A stretch of 64,000 nt of DNA from Brugia malayi. Taxonomy: Eukaryota; Nematoda; Chromadorea; Rhabditida; Onchocercidae. Positions within the stretch are counted from its first letter, which is position 1; each line of letters starts with the position of its first letter. The stretch is taken from positions 13,887,303 to 13,951,302 of the forward strand of contig NW_025062477.1 of the NCBI RefSeq assembly GCF_000002995.4, written 5' to 3'. Both the position numbers and the translations under genes were made by a program. This document shows, one piece after another, positions 1 through 12,255 of the stretch. Below the pieces are notes generated by a model. The model ran no database searches and had not been told where the DNA came from. It was given only the letters and a program-made list of their open reading frames with translations.

Positions 1-55
1 ACAATTTAACCAAATCATAAAGGTTGTTTCCAAAAACATTTTTGCTTCCACTACA
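1..55 (+). repeat. 3' end of the 5' LTR
   Basis: Bases 1-55 repeat 5924-5978 exactly and end in CTACA, so the LTR ends in the canonical CA. The rest of this LTR lies left of the window. Confidence 0.9.
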
Positions 56-59
56 ATTT

Positions 60-77
60 TGGTGCCACGAGCCGGGA
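60..77 (+). other. Primer-binding site of the retroelement
   Basis: TGGTGCCACGAGCCGGGA starts with the TGG expected opposite a tRNA CCA end and lies 4 bases after the LTR. I could not assign the primer tRNA. The site almost touches the first gag ATG at 79, leaving essentially no untranslated leader after it. Confidence 0.7.
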
Positions 78-78
78 C

Positions 79-3000
79 ATGTCCGACAGTATAAGAAAAG
101 GAAGCGAATTATCGAAGTCGAGAACTCTAGAACTTCTTAAAGAAGCAAGTGAACTCGATCTGACCTCCCCGTCTCAAACACTATCACGAGGGGAACTTCA
201 GCATCAATACGAAATTAAATTGCGAATCGTCAAGGAGAAGATCGCACATCTCGAATATTATGCTGGGTTACTCGAAACAGCTAATCAAAATTGGCTGGAT
301 AATATTCAGAGCTTGACAATAGCAACGAGGAGAAAGGAAGAGGAGACGAAATACGCCAATATGGTTGACGATCCACAAGGTATTTTAAGTTTAATCACTA
401 GAACAAGAGAAACTATTATTACCCTTAAAATACATACTGATGAATATTGCTCGGTACTACAACATTTAAAACAAGAAGAGGTCAAAGAATCATTTCCAAA
501 GAATAGTATGATTCACACAAATCAAGCAGAAATAAAACTTCCTCAATTACCACTAATAACGTTTAGTGGGGATCCAAAATTGTGGAGGCAATTTTGGTGT
601 AGTTTCAAGGCAGCAGTCCATGAGCAAAGCATCCCAGATATTCAAAAGTTAAACTATCTGATATCATGTCTTAAAGGAGATGCTTTGTTATCTGTAAGAG
701 GTTATGATATAGCGCCAGAAAACTACGATGTTATAATAGGTTTACTAAAAGAGAAATATGGTAAACCTTTCCTTATAAAGAAATCACTCTACAACGAGTT
801 GAATACCATCAAAAAAAATGACCGAGAGTGGAAAGCAACCATAGAAGCCATGGAGAGAACATTTCGACAACTGGAAGCTATAGGTGAAAATTTAGAGCAT
901 TCAAGCATCGAAATTACAATTGAAAATAAACTACCAGCGTGGATAATTGATAAATTATACCAATTGAAAGAGGATTCGACGAGTTGGTCAGTTAAGGATA
1001 TCCGGCAGTACCTGACAAAACTAGTTCTAAGAAATGAAGAAGTTGCTAGAAGTCAAGCAGACACAAGGGAGAAGAAAACAAACAAAAATAATGTTAGAGG
1101 CGAAACGTCAGCTTTCGCCACAATCAACCAAACAAAGGGAGATAATACAATCAAATCAAAAAAGGTTCCAGGAAAAATTTCTATAAATGGGAAAAGGAAA
1201 CCATGCGTATTTTGCAATAAGGACCACTGGAACAATGAATGTAACATCTATCCCACTCTCAAACTCCGGATGGAACGTTTGAGAGAAATCACTGCATGTT
1301 TCAAATGTTTACGAAAAGGACATGCAACAAGTGATTGTAAAAAAGGGAAACCTTTGTGTTTCCATTGTAAAAGTCCACACAATACAGCACTGTGTCCCAA
1401 CAACTACAAGGAACTCACGCAAGCAGTGGATTCCAACAAAGAAAGGTTGGGTTCAGTCACAATCGCTAACTCCATTACCGAAAAAGGAAATCAATGGAAA
1501 AAGCGAACCTTACTGTTATGTAAGGAAATAAATGTAACCAATCCAAATCGCCCAAAAATCCAACAAAAGGCTTTAATTCTATTCGATATTGGTTCTCAAT
1601 TATCGTTCATATCAAAGGATTTGGCTTATCGATTGAATCTACAAGAAACTAACGAGATGGAAATAAAAATTGCTTCATTTGGTGATAAGACGCCAAAAAC
1701 GTGTATCACTACTAAAACTGAAATCGGAGTAAAAATTGGAAATAAAGAAATAATCCGATTAGATGTAATAACAGTTAACCACTTGACGAATGAATTGCAA
1801 GTAGTTAATCTAAACAAAAAGGAATTGTTGATGATAGACAAACGAAATCAGTTTAGTAATTTCAAAAACAAATGGAAACAACCGGACATACTCATAGGTG
1901 CGGATCACTTCTTCAAGTTTATCCAGTTTGACCAAGCAGAGAACTTAAAATCAGGATTTTCATTGATCCATACAAAGGTTGGACCTATAATAGCTGGAAG
2001 TGGGTATATAAATGAAATACACGACAGTATTTCAGAAACCACATCAGTAAGTCCGATTTCTCAAGTCAATGCCGTCAATATTCCAGACTTAGATCACTTT
2101 TGGAAACTGGAATTAATGGGTATACAAGACAAAATAAACTCTGACAATGATGAAAAAGCATTGCAGCAATTTAAACAAACTATCACTAGGGACAAGGGAA
2201 GATATCAAGTTTGTTGGCCTTGGAAAGATTCAAAGAACAAACTAAGCGATAATTTCGGACTTTGCCTTGGAAGATTAAAGTCGTTAATTAGGAGGCTTCA
2301 AATGAAACCTCAATTACTAAGTCGATACAATCAAACTATTGAAGAACAACTCAATTCCAATATAATTGAGAAAGTGTCATCGGAAATGAATGAAGTTGGT
2401 ATTATTCATTATCTGCCTCATCACGAAGTAATAACACCAAATAAAACCACGACAAATCTGAGGATAGTTTATGATGCATCAGCTCATTGTAAAGGAATGA
2501 AAAGTTTAAATGATGTTTTATATCGGGGACCAATAACACTCCCTGATTTGGTTGGAGTTTTGCTACGTTTCCGTACAATGAAAAATGTAATAATAGCAGA
2601 CGTAGAAAAGGCGTTCTTGCAAATAGAATTGCATCCAACAGATAGAAACTGCACTCGATTTCTTTGGTTGAAAGACATTCGAAGTCCAGTTAACGAAGAA
2701 AACGTAAGTTGTTACCGTTTCCAACGAGTTCCATTTGGAATTGTATCATCTCCATTTTTATTGTCCGCTACACTCAATTATCATTTGGAAACTTGTAAAA
2801 GCAAAATCGCACTCGAGTTAAGGAAAAATCTCTATGTCGATAACATTATAATACCAACCAAAGGAACCAACGAAGCTCTTTCCAATTATAAGGAAATTAA
2901 AATTATATTCAATGAAGCATCAATGAATGTACGGGAATTTCTCTCTAACGACCAAGAAGTCAATGAAAAACTTCCGGTACAAGATCGAGCAGAGGTAAGT

Positions 3001-5514
3001 TCAATTAAAAAAATTCTAGGTCTCAATTGGTACCACAAACAAGATATCATTCAAGTAACGTTAAAACCATGGTTTGGTAAGAAATTAACTAAAAGAATTA
3101 TATTGCAATTCGTAGCCTCACAATATGACCCACTAGGATTCATAGTTCCTATACTGATAAGATTCAAATTGTTTCTCCAAACTTTGTGGAAAAAGAACCT
3201 TTCATGGGATCAAACTATAAGTGAGGAAGATGAAACCACGTGGAAATTACTCACGAACGAATGGCCAAAGAAACTAAAGGATCTACCAAGATTCACAACA
3301 AATTGTTCCAAGCAAGTACAATTTCATGTTTTTACTGACGCATCAACTGCTGCATACTCAGCAGCTTTATACATTCGAACTCAAGAAAGAGAAGTATTCT
3401 TAGTGTTTGCTAAATCCCGAATTGCGCCAATTAAAGGAATGTCAATACCTCGATTAGAATTACTGGCAATACTCATCGGAGTGAGAATGGTACAATTCGT
3501 ATTAAAACAAAAAGAGCTTGAGGACGTGATAACAATTTTATGGTCCGATTCTCAATGTGCGCTTCATTGGGTTCACAATAGTTCCCGTTTACTACCAACG
3601 TTCATACAAAATAGGGTAGAAGAAATACGAAAGGCGAAAATCCATTTTAGATATATCCCAAGTGAACAAAACCCAGCTGATATAGCTACAAAAGGAATCT
3701 CTCCGAATAAACTAAAAGGATATGATCTTTGGTGGAAAGGACCAAAGTGGTTAACAGAAAAGGAATCAAAATGGCCACAGTGGAAATACAATTACAATGA
3801 GGATTACCAGGATGAAGAAATTGTGGCCCACATCACAGAACCAATTATCATAAACAAACATTTCGGAATCTTAGATGCTAGTCGTTTTAGCAAATGGTCA
3901 AGATTAATAAGAACAACTGGTTGGGTTCTGAAATTCATAAGATTAACAATGAAAAGGGAAATTCCTTGGCTAAAGATGGCAACGAAAGAAAAGAATATAT
4001 TGACAACACAGGATTACGAGTTGTCAGAAATTGTGCTATTCAAACAAGCACAGTCAGAAGGAGTTACCAAAGATGAAATAATCAAATGGAATTTGTTCTA
4101 TGATAACGAACTATGGAGATACAAAAGCCGCGTAGTTAACTCTGAAATGAAAGAGAGTAACTTACACCCAATATATCTCCCGAGACACAACACCATAACT
4201 GAACTCTTTATTCAGCAACGACATGAACAACTGTATCATGCTGGAATTGCTCATACACTCTCAAATCTGAGATCGACGATATGGATCCCAAAAGGTAGAA
4301 CGGAAGTCAAACGAATCTTGAATAAGTGCATGAAGTGCAGACGCTGGACAACTAAACCATTCAAATTACCAACTATGGCTGATCTTCCAGCATCTCGGAC
4401 CACAAGATCAAGACCCTTTGCGCGAGTAGGACTAGACTATTTAGGTCCTGTGAATATCAGGAGTGATAATGGGCCAACAAAAAGATGGGTAGCACTATTC
4501 ACATGTTTCACAACAAGAGCTGTACATCTAGAAGTAGTAGAAACTCTTTCAGCCGAAAGCTTTTTACATGTTTTCAGAAGATTTACAGCAAGACGAGGCT
4601 TTCCAGAATTAATCTTAAGCGACAACGCTGGTCAATTCCAGTTAATTTTTAAAATCATTGTGAAACAACAATTAAATGAATTCCTAGCGGAAAGGAAAAT
4701 GATCTGGAAAAATATAATACCAAAGGCGCCTTGGAACGGAGGAGTATATGAGCGACTTATTGGGTTAACAAAAAGGGCAATGAAAAGAGCCATCGGCAGA
4801 AAGTTATTATGGGAACGGGAATTGATTACGCTAGTAGCGGAAGTGGAAAGTATTTTGAATACTCGACCACTAACTTACGTAAATTTTGATGATTGTATCA
4901 TATTGCGTCCAATTGACTTTATACTACCGAATGCGCATCTAATCATGCCTGCTAAAAACAAGAATGAAATGGATGATTTTATCCCTCATAAATTGGATTC
5001 GAGAGAAAAACTCATTCAATACTGGTCAAATACACTAAAGGCCCTCGATGCCTTCTGGGAAATATGGAAAGAGGAATATTTAAATACTCTTAAAGAAAGA
5101 GCACAAAGGGAACACTCTTCTCCGAGAGATGTAGTAAAAAGAACTCCCCACGAGGGAGAGATTGTGTTACTAAATGAACCAGAAATTCCCCGTGGCATGT
5201 GGAAACTAGCCAGAATAAGAGAAATCAAAACAGGAAAGGATGGAGAAGTGAGAAGTGTCTCGATAGAATTACCGAAAGGAAAAATACTCAACAGACCGGT
5301 GAATATGTTATACCCACTGGAAGTCAAAGGTGAGGAAATTGACCCTCAACCAACAATGTTTAACAAATCAGTGCAAATTGTCAATGAACAAGAACCAATT
5401 GCTCTACGAACTAGAAGCGCTATAAGGCGAAGCAATCAACCAAAGCTGTCCAACGAACTAAAGCATTTAGCTCCTTCGGTCGGGAGTGTCGCGGATTTTA
5501 ATATCGCGATCTAA
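79..5514 (+). CDS. BEL/Pao gag-pol polyprotein, 1811 residues
   Basis: One open frame encodes all functions of the element. Gag (about 1-375) is followed by three Cys/His knuckles at about 376-440. An aspartic protease has D503 in the motif DIGS, where D(S/T)GS is usual. Reverse transcriptase follows, with D841 in ADVEKAF and the active-site box YVDN at 919-922; the second Asp of the common YxDD is Asn here. RNase H has D1087, E1127, D1157 and D1201. Integrase has an HHCC zinc site (H1382, H1387, C1417, C1420) and D1453, D1515 and E1558. The C-terminal domain (about 1690-1760) is the one usually found after BEL/Pao integrases. The last codons run into the 3' LTR. The ATG at 79 is the first after the primer site. 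No envelope-like frame is seen. Confidence 0.95.
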   Translation: MSDSIRKGSELSKSRTLELLKEASELDLTSPSQTLSRGELQHQYEIKLRIVKEKIAHLEYYAGLLETANQNWLDNIQSLTIATRRKEEETKYANMVDDPQGILSLITRTRETIITLKIHTDEYCSVLQHLKQEEVKESFPKNSMIHTNQAEIKLPQLPLITFSGDPKLWRQFWCSFKAAVHEQSIPDIQKLNYLISCLKGDALLSVRGYDIAPENYDVIIGLLKEKYGKPFLIKKSLYNELNTIKKNDREWKATIEAMERTFRQLEAIGENLEHSSIEITIENKLPAWIIDKLYQLKEDSTSWSVKDIRQYLTKLVLRNEEVARSQADTREKKTNKNNVRGETSAFATINQTKGDNTIKSKKVPGKISINGKRKPCVFCNKDHWNNECNIYPTLKLRMERLREITACFKCLRKGHATSDCKKGKPLCFHCKSPHNTALCPNNYKELTQAVDSNKERLGSVTIANSITEKGNQWKKRTLLLCKEINVTNPNRPKIQQKALILFDIGSQLSFISKDLAYRLNLQETNEMEIKIASFGDKTPKTCITTKTEIGVKIGNKEIIRLDVITVNHLTNELQVVNLNKKELLMIDKRNQFSNFKNKWKQPDILIGADHFFKFIQFDQAENLKSGFSLIHTKVGPIIAGSGYINEIHDSISETTSVSPISQVNAVNIPDLDHFWKLELMGIQDKINSDNDEKALQQFKQTITRDKGRYQVCWPWKDSKNKLSDNFGLCLGRLKSLIRRLQMKPQLLSRYNQTIEEQLNSNIIEKVSSEMNEVGIIHYLPHHEVITPNKTTTNLRIVYDASAHCKGMKSLNDVLYRGPITLPDLVGVLLRFRTMKNVIIADVEKAFLQIELHPTDRNCTRFLWLKDIRSPVNEENVSCYRFQRVPFGIVSSPFLLSATLNYHLETCKSKIALELRKNLYVDNIIIPTKGTNEALSNYKEIKIIFNEASMNVREFLSNDQEVNEKLPVQDRAEVSSIKKILGLNWYHKQDIIQVTLKPWFGKKLTKRIILQFVASQYDPLGFIVPILIRFKLFLQTLWKKNLSWDQTISEEDETTWKLLTNEWPKKLKDLPRFTTNCSKQVQFHVFTDASTAAYSAALYIRTQEREVFLVFAKSRIAPIKGMSIPRLELLAILIGVRMVQFVLKQKELEDVITILWSDSQCALHWVHNSSRLLPTFIQNRVEEIRKAKIHFRYIPSEQNPADIATKGISPNKLKGYDLWWKGPKWLTEKESKWPQWKYNYNEDYQDEEIVAHITEPIIINKHFGILDASRFSKWSRLIRTTGWVLKFIRLTMKREIPWLKMATKEKNILTTQDYELSEIVLFKQAQSEGVTKDEIIKWNLFYDNELWRYKSRVVNSEMKESNLHPIYLPRHNTITELFIQQRHEQLYHAGIAHTLSNLRSTIWIPKGRTEVKRILNKCMKCRRWTTKPFKLPTMADLPASRTTRSRPFARVGLDYLGPVNIRSDNGPTKRWVALFTCFTTRAVHLEVVETLSAESFLHVFRRFTARRGFPELILSDNAGQFQLIFKIIVKQQLNEFLAERKMIWKNIIPKAPWNGGVYERLIGLTKRAMKRAIGRKLLWERELITLVAEVESILNTRPLTYVNFDDCIILRPIDFILPNAHLIMPAKNKNEMDDFIPHKLDSREKLIQYWSNTLKALDAFWEIWKEEYLNTLKERAQREHSSPRDVVKRTPHEGEIVLLNEPEIPRGMWKLARIREIKTGKDGEVRSVSIELPKGKILNRPVNMLYPLEVKGEEIDPQPTMFNKSVQIVNEQEPIALRTRSAIRRSNQPKLSNELKHLAPSVGSVADFNIAI

Positions 5515-5978
5515 AAATATGAGTTGCAAATTGTAGTAAAGATATCTACGTAATTTCCGCAAATAATGCTTATACTTCGGACTCTTTGTTTCCAAATTTA
5601 TGCTTCTACATATTGAAACAATTTACATCGTTCTTTGTTAGCAATCCTTACAATCATGAGGATATCTACATTGTTCTTTGTTAGCTATCATAATCATGCG
5701 GTTATCTAATAAGCTCTTTATTAGCAACTGGTGCCCATGCAAGCACCTCCTCTCCTTTGTTTGGATCATTGTCTAACATCAATGTAGATTTTATAACCAT
5801 ACTATTGTCAATTAGATCAGTTTAAAAATCATCCAATCCTCCGAATCAGTTTATTCAATTGTTGCCCAAATATTTAGCTGGCATCCAACACATCTCCCTG
5901 ACATCAAACTTCTCCCCCGAATAACAATTTAACCAAATCATAAAGGTTGTTTCCAAAAACATTTTTGCTTCCACTACA
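5487..5978 (+). repeat. 3' LTR (492 bp)
   Basis: It starts TGTCGCGG right after a short purine run GGGAG (5482-5486) that can serve as polypurine tract, and ends CTACA, so it has TG...CA ends. The right end is fixed by identity to bases 1-55; the left end is inferred from the TG and purine tract. The first bases include TCGCG...CGCGA, an inverted repeat. The middle (about 5625-5725) holds imperfect repeats of TCTTTGTTAGCAA. Confidence 0.8.
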
Positions 5979-8835
5979 AACATGACGTTATCGGTAACGT
6001 GAATGAATGACTTATCACGTCATTTGTACATTGTTAGCTTAACAGTTCATAGACATAAGACATATGTAAGAAAAAAAAAAAAGAAAAAAACATTAACGAA
6101 AATAAATTATAAGAAATGATTTCAAATGCCAACGAATTATTATTTTAAAATAATTAAAATAATCATAAATATATAAACTATTTATTTTTATGTATAATTT
6201 TCACGCGGACATATTAAAATGCTTTAAATGAATTCTTATGTTAAACGATTATGTGACTTGTAGAATTCTTCAAATGCTCTATTTTTTTTTTTCTTGAAAT
6301 GAATTTGTAACAGAAATGATTGAATTAATAAAAATTTCTTTTCTATATTCATGCATATTTGTCATTCTTCAATGGTTAAAACTGGGTCAAATCAATTTAA
6401 CATCTGTCTTGTCGCTGTTTTATAAGTTTAAAAATGGCATTCAGTAGGATAACGGATTTTTCTAAAAAAAAAAGTAAAAGTCAAAAAATTCACTTTTTCA
6501 TACATTAATCTGTAAAAAACTAAAATTGAATGATAATCATTGATTTATATAATTGCTTTGATTATGATATATTATTATCAGTTCTGCAATATTTTGCATA
6601 ATCTAATATGGGTGTTAACCTCAATAATTGACTAAATATTTAAGCAAATGATAACAGATAAAAATATTATAGATGATTTGCAATGTTAACATTAAATTTT
6701 AATAGAAGAAATAAATAATCATATAATGAAATATTATATTTCTAATGGCATAACAAATTTGATTTAAAAATTTGAATTACTTTTAAAGGTTTTTGAGTGT
6801 GATAAAATTAATAAGCAATATCTTTCAACTATTTGCTCCTCTCATCTCTTTCATTGTTTATACTAGTGAGATAAATTACTATTTTGTTATTTTTATCTAT
6901 CATCAGTTTATCTTCCATCTCTTATCTTCTCTATTTTCATTTAACTTAGGTTCTCAATGATTATTGATGCCATCCCTATCAGTTGCAATCATTTTGATAG
7001 ATGATAACATATACATCTTTTATCATTTCTAAAATATATCTTTTTCTTTTGTTGTAATTATTTATAAATGCAAAATAAATGATAAAATTGATATAAATTC
7101 TATCAAATAAATATATGAAAAATTATTAATAACAAATGTATAAATATTAAATTATTTCATCTTTTATCATATCATTATTCCATCATATATTATAATAAGT
7201 ATTATGCAATGAAAATGATTCATTAATAAATTATTATCAATTTTCAGGCAAAATATATTTCATTCAATTGGTTCATTGGCTTCATATCACAATTTTGTAC
7301 CATTTTCACACCAATTTGATAACAATCTCCGAAATTTTGGTTGAAACTTTCTAATAATGAACTAACTGTAAACAACGCTTTTCCTCACTTCTTCACAAAT
7401 AACACAAATACGAATAATGTATACCGATGGATAAGATAAAATTTCATTTTAAAATTGAGCATTTATCATCAAGAATCAAACCTAACTGTATGAATAAGTA
7501 GATCGATAGATAGAAAACTGTATAAAATTTCTTGATAAAAATAAGTTTTAGTAAACGATAACTTTTCGATAAGTGACGAAAAAATTTTAGCATTTTTGAT
7601 ATTATCAGAATTAAAAAGATTACTTTAACAATCAAAATTTATTAATTTTTTCCTCAATTGATAGTAACTAATTACTAATAGATAATAATTAGTGCTATGT
7701 GATTTTTAAACTGTGCAAAAATTTATGAGTGATAAAGATATTTTTCTTTTTAAAAAAGAAAATTTTTGAAAGATTTTGATGGAAGAAAAGAAAGTTTTCA
7801 AAAACCAAAAAAAAAAAAAAAAAAAAAAAAAGAAAAAGAAACGAATTCCAAATTCATTCATGTATTATTTAATATCTAGTCACCAAAAAAAAAAGCTTTT
7901 GGATATTTTGATTGATTAAAAAAAAAAAGCAATAGATTAATTGGATGAAAATTTACCAGTAATTTAAATACGAAATAATTTAAATTTGAATTAATTACTT
8001 AATGCTCTTGTTTAATTACTTGATTTTAATTTTTATACACTTTATAAATCTTTTTGCCCAACTTTTTACATCATTATATTCAAGTTTATTTGTGATTATC
8101 AATTAGCGATCAAATATGCTGGAACAATTAGGGATGAGAGTGCTGTGTATTCCATTTTATTGCAGTAATTAAATTGAGAGTTGGTTAATACCCTGCGGGT
8201 AAAAAGATGGGTAATAAAGGCTGAAACCGAGTACAATAAATAATACATCATGTTTGATGATGATAACCAACAAAAACAGGATTTTCAACACATCCCTATA
8301 ATTTATAGAAAATGGTTGAAGTATTTTTTTTACCCCCATTTTAAATCCTCAATTTAAATTACTCGATTTGTCAAAATAAAAAAAAAAAATGTCAGAGAAA
8401 ATAATTCATGAAATCAAATTTTAAATTGAATTTGAGGAAATTTTTCTTAAAAAATTTTAAATTTTAAAGCTCAAATTAAAATCTACATTTAAAACATAAA
8501 TTGCTACAAAAATCAATAGAATTTTTCTTTTCTCTTTTCATAATTCAATGATAAATTAATTAAATTAGCTTATAAGTTATCAAACAAAAGAGATAAAATT
8601 ATAAAAAGAAATAAGGAAAGATTTTTTTTAACAATATTTTTGGACAATTAAATTAATTTTATAAGAACAAATTAATGGTTAAAAAAAGAAAAAAAAAAGA
8701 AAAGAAAACAAAGAAAGAAAAGTGAAAATGATTCAAATTTTGAATTGAAAACAAAATTTATAAATAATTTTCCCATTAATCATTTCTATAATTTGTAAAT
8801 TATAATATAATAAAAAGACGAAAAAGAAAAAGTAT
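5979..8835. other. Gene-free AT-rich DNA
   Basis: Very AT-rich with many A and T runs. I see no exon with convincing codon structure or splice sites. A slightly less AT-rich patch lies at about 8130-8270. It is probably intron of the tropomyosin gene, whose later exons are not found to the right of it. Confidence 0.5.
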
Positions 8836-8889
8836 GAATAAATAAATAAACAAACAAACAAATAAATAAACAAACAAACAAACAAATAA
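8836..8889. repeat. AAAT/AAAC tetranucleotide repeat
   Basis: Alternating AATA and AACA units over about 54 bases. Confidence 0.85.
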
Positions 8890-9218
8890 GAATTATCAAA
8901 CGATCATTTCAATGAAATCAAAAATGTGAACAGATAGATAAACATTGTGCCCGAATATACATGCGGATACCATGCGGTATAATAATTTCATCTAATCCTT
9001 CCTTCTCTATTCTTACTATCTTCTTTTCTCTCTTTCCCTCTCTCTTTCCCTCTCTCTCTCTCTCTCTCTCTTTGAAATAAAAATTGTCCATTTGAAGTGA
9101 AATAATCGGATTTAATCCTTAATCTCTCTCTTCTTGACAAAAATGTTATTTGTTCTCTTTTTATTTTACATAATGTTTAATTATTCTCACTTTTTCTTCT
9201 TTTTTTCATTTTCTTTTT

Positions 9219-9219
9219 A

Positions 9220-9297
<78 letters not shown>
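9219..9297. repeat. (ATT)n microsatellite
   Basis: About 25 uninterrupted ATT triplets, preceded by a T/C-rich stretch with (TC)n at about 9046-9072. Confidence 0.9.
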
Positions 9298-9454
9298 GAT
9301 TATTTTATACAAAAATATCTGATTTTTATATTTTTTTTCTTTTTTCATCAAAATTTTAATTCTTTTTTATTTCTATTCTGTTTCACATTTAACATTCTTT
9401 TAATTACTCATTAAACGATGCTAATAGTATAATCTTAAAGTAATTAATTAATCA

Positions 9455-9690
9455 ATGAGTCATTCAGTCAGTCACTCATTCAGTCAGTCATTCATTCATT
9501 CAGTCAGTCATTCATTCGGTCAGCCAGTCATTCAGTCAGTCAGCCATTCAGTCAGTCATTCAGTCAGTCAGCCATTCAGTCAGTCATTCAGTCAGTCAGC
9601 CATTCAATCAGTCATTCAGTCAGTCAGCCATTCAGTCAGTCATTCAGTCAGTCAGCCATTCAGTCAGTCATTCAGTCATTCAGTCTTATA
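9455..9690. repeat. TCAG/TCAT-based minisatellite
   Basis: Mixed TCAG, TCAT and CCAT tetramers form a higher-order unit reading roughly TCAGTCAGCCATTCAG plus TCAGTCATTCAG, repeated several times. All forward frames stay open, giving a spurious Ser/His/Gln-rich reading, because the tetramers contain no stop. Confidence 0.9.
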
Positions 9691-10470
9691 CGATAACAAT
9701 TTGTGATACATATTTTAGAGATGAAAGATTAGTAAATGGAATATTCAGCAAAATATATAAAATTATTTTATTTCTGCAACTATTCAATGTTATCTAAGCT
9801 TCATTTATTCTATTTCTATTGATTTTACTAATTTCAATTTCAATTTTAATTTTTCTATCTTTCATTTTATCTGTTTTCCATCCATACTAACTACATTTTC
9901 ATTTTCTTATTTTATTTCCATCTTCAAATTCAAATCTTTTCTCTTCTAATCGCATTGATAATAACTAAAATATAAAATGATAAACAAATATTTATGACTA
10001 ATTCAACAAATATGAAAATGAAATGGAAAGTGTAAAAGAAATAATCCAAACAAACAAAAAAAAAACTACCAAATATGAAGGGAAGGAATTGTTATTAGTC
10101 ATTTATATTTCATATATTTTTATGATTTTACTAAAAAATTGTACTTCGATTTCATTTTCAGACTATTCACATGATAATATATATGTTAATTATAATATTA
10201 GTATGATAAAGTAACAATGGTAATAATAATAAATAAATAAATAAAAACAACAATAATAATAATAAAGAATTGGATGATTGCATTGACGTGAAGCAAATTA
10301 TTTGCATGCAAAATTTTTGGATCAAATAAAAAATTAATTTTAATTAAGAAAAAGCAAGCAAATAATATTAATCAAATTTTAAATAAATGACAGAAAGGTA
10401 AGAGCAAACGATGGAATAATTTAAAACAATTAAATGATTAAATAATTATTACATAAAATAAAATTTGCAA

Positions 10471-10501
<31 letters not shown>

Positions 10502-10965
10502 CATTTTTTTATAAAATAATGAAATAATTACTAATTTTCTATTTCATTTCCAATACTCTTTAAAGAGTTTAAAAAAAAAATTTTTTTTTTTTTTCTACAA
10601 AAACTCAAAATGTAAATATTAAAGATGAATTGCAATATGTGTGATTAATTGATTGCTTTGAAATGAGAAATTTTATGGCAAATGGTTAATATCACAATTT
10701 GATATGATCTACAAGTAAAAAGCAATCATTAATTTGCATAATAAACGATCATTTACAGCTATAATTCTCCAATTGCTATTGCTATATTATATTCATTTAT
10801 TCATTTCTGATTATTCATCTAATTCTAATTCAATTTTAATTACATTAATAAATGTAATTATGGTTGTTGGATAAAAATGTTTGTTTGTATAAATGGCCAA
10901 TTTTTTAAAAAATTTTATCATTTTGGAAAATTTTTTCTAGGTTAACAGATTATAATGATCATTGA

Positions 10966-11004
<39 letters not shown>

Positions 11005-11352
11005 ATGTTAATGTGGTCAGAATTTTGAAATTGCGCTAATTTCAATAATTATACTTCTTAATTTTTTAAATTATTTACATATTTTTAACGATTCATACAG
11101 TTCACTTCTTCTTAGTTTTTTTTTTTAAGATTTAGTTTCTTTTCTTCTGAAATGTTAATTTTACTGATTAAATGATGATAATGATAATGGTAATAATAAT
11201 GATAACGATAATGGTGATGATAATGATGATAACAGTAGTAATAATATTAATGATGGCATCTTACGTTAATGATACACTTCTTGCTCCCTTAATTCCATTG
11301 ATCAGCTTCCTCAACTTTAAAATTTTCACAACTGTTTTAAAATAACTCTAAT
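9691..11352. other. Gene-free AT-rich DNA with short simple repeats
   Basis: Contains poly(A) at about 10470-10493, poly(T) at about 10969-10997 and an ATGATA-type repeat at about 11173-11260. No exon recognised. Confidence 0.5.
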
Positions 11353-11755
<403 letters not shown>

Positions 11756-11872
11756 GTATATATACACATAACATACTCTGCGATATATCTTTATGCATTT
11801 GGGAATATAGTAATAGCAAGCATGTCCCCAGCCGTATGTGTAGTGTGATATGCTGTCATGACATGACGTGAT

Positions 11873-12030
11873 CGTTTGATGCAGTGTAGCGTAACGTGAC
11901 ATGATGCAGTGTAGCGTAACATGACGTAATGCAGTGTAGCGTAACGTGACGTGATGCAGTGTAGCGTAACGTGACGTGATGCAGTGTAGCGTAACGTGAC
12001 GTGATGCAGTGTAGCATAACGTGACGTGAT
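11873..12030. repeat. 25-bp tandem repeat, about 6 copies
   Basis: The unit is GATGCAGTGTAGCGTAACGT followed by GACGT, with a few substitutions between copies. It is much richer in G+C and CpG than its surroundings. Confidence 0.9.
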
Positions 12031-12255
12031 GCCAGAAAGACCGAAATATGTACGAAATTGAATGATTGGATAAAATGTTCCAATGCCACGTAAGAAATGA
12101 TTTATCTTCCATGCAGCCCAGCCCAGCTTATTTACATTGTTAGAGTTCTGTTGACATTTGTCTCCAATTAGATTGTTTACAAGGTACGTATAGCTACTTG
12201 TTTAATTGACCCTTTTGTTCTTTGTTGGCTACTGTAAATTGTATTAGAATTTGAC

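Larger units (their letters stand above)
1..5978 (+). mobile_element. BEL/Pao LTR retrotransposon, nearly complete
   Basis: The window opens in the last 55 bases of the 5' LTR. These match the end of the 3' LTR (5924-5978) without a difference, which points to a young insertion. A primer-binding site, one gag-pol frame and a full 3' LTR follow. The order gag, protease, reverse transcriptase, RNase H, integrase is that of BEL/Pao. The frame has no stop or frameshift, so the copy may still be able to move. The 5' flank is outside the window, so a target-site duplication cannot be checked; the 3' flank begins AACATG. The element lies antisense to the tropomyosin gene to its right. Confidence 0.95.

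Noticed and set aside
9455..9706. Ser/His/Gln-rich 83-codon frame
   Set aside because: Translation of a TCAG/TCAT minisatellite with no stop codons in the unit; not a gene.
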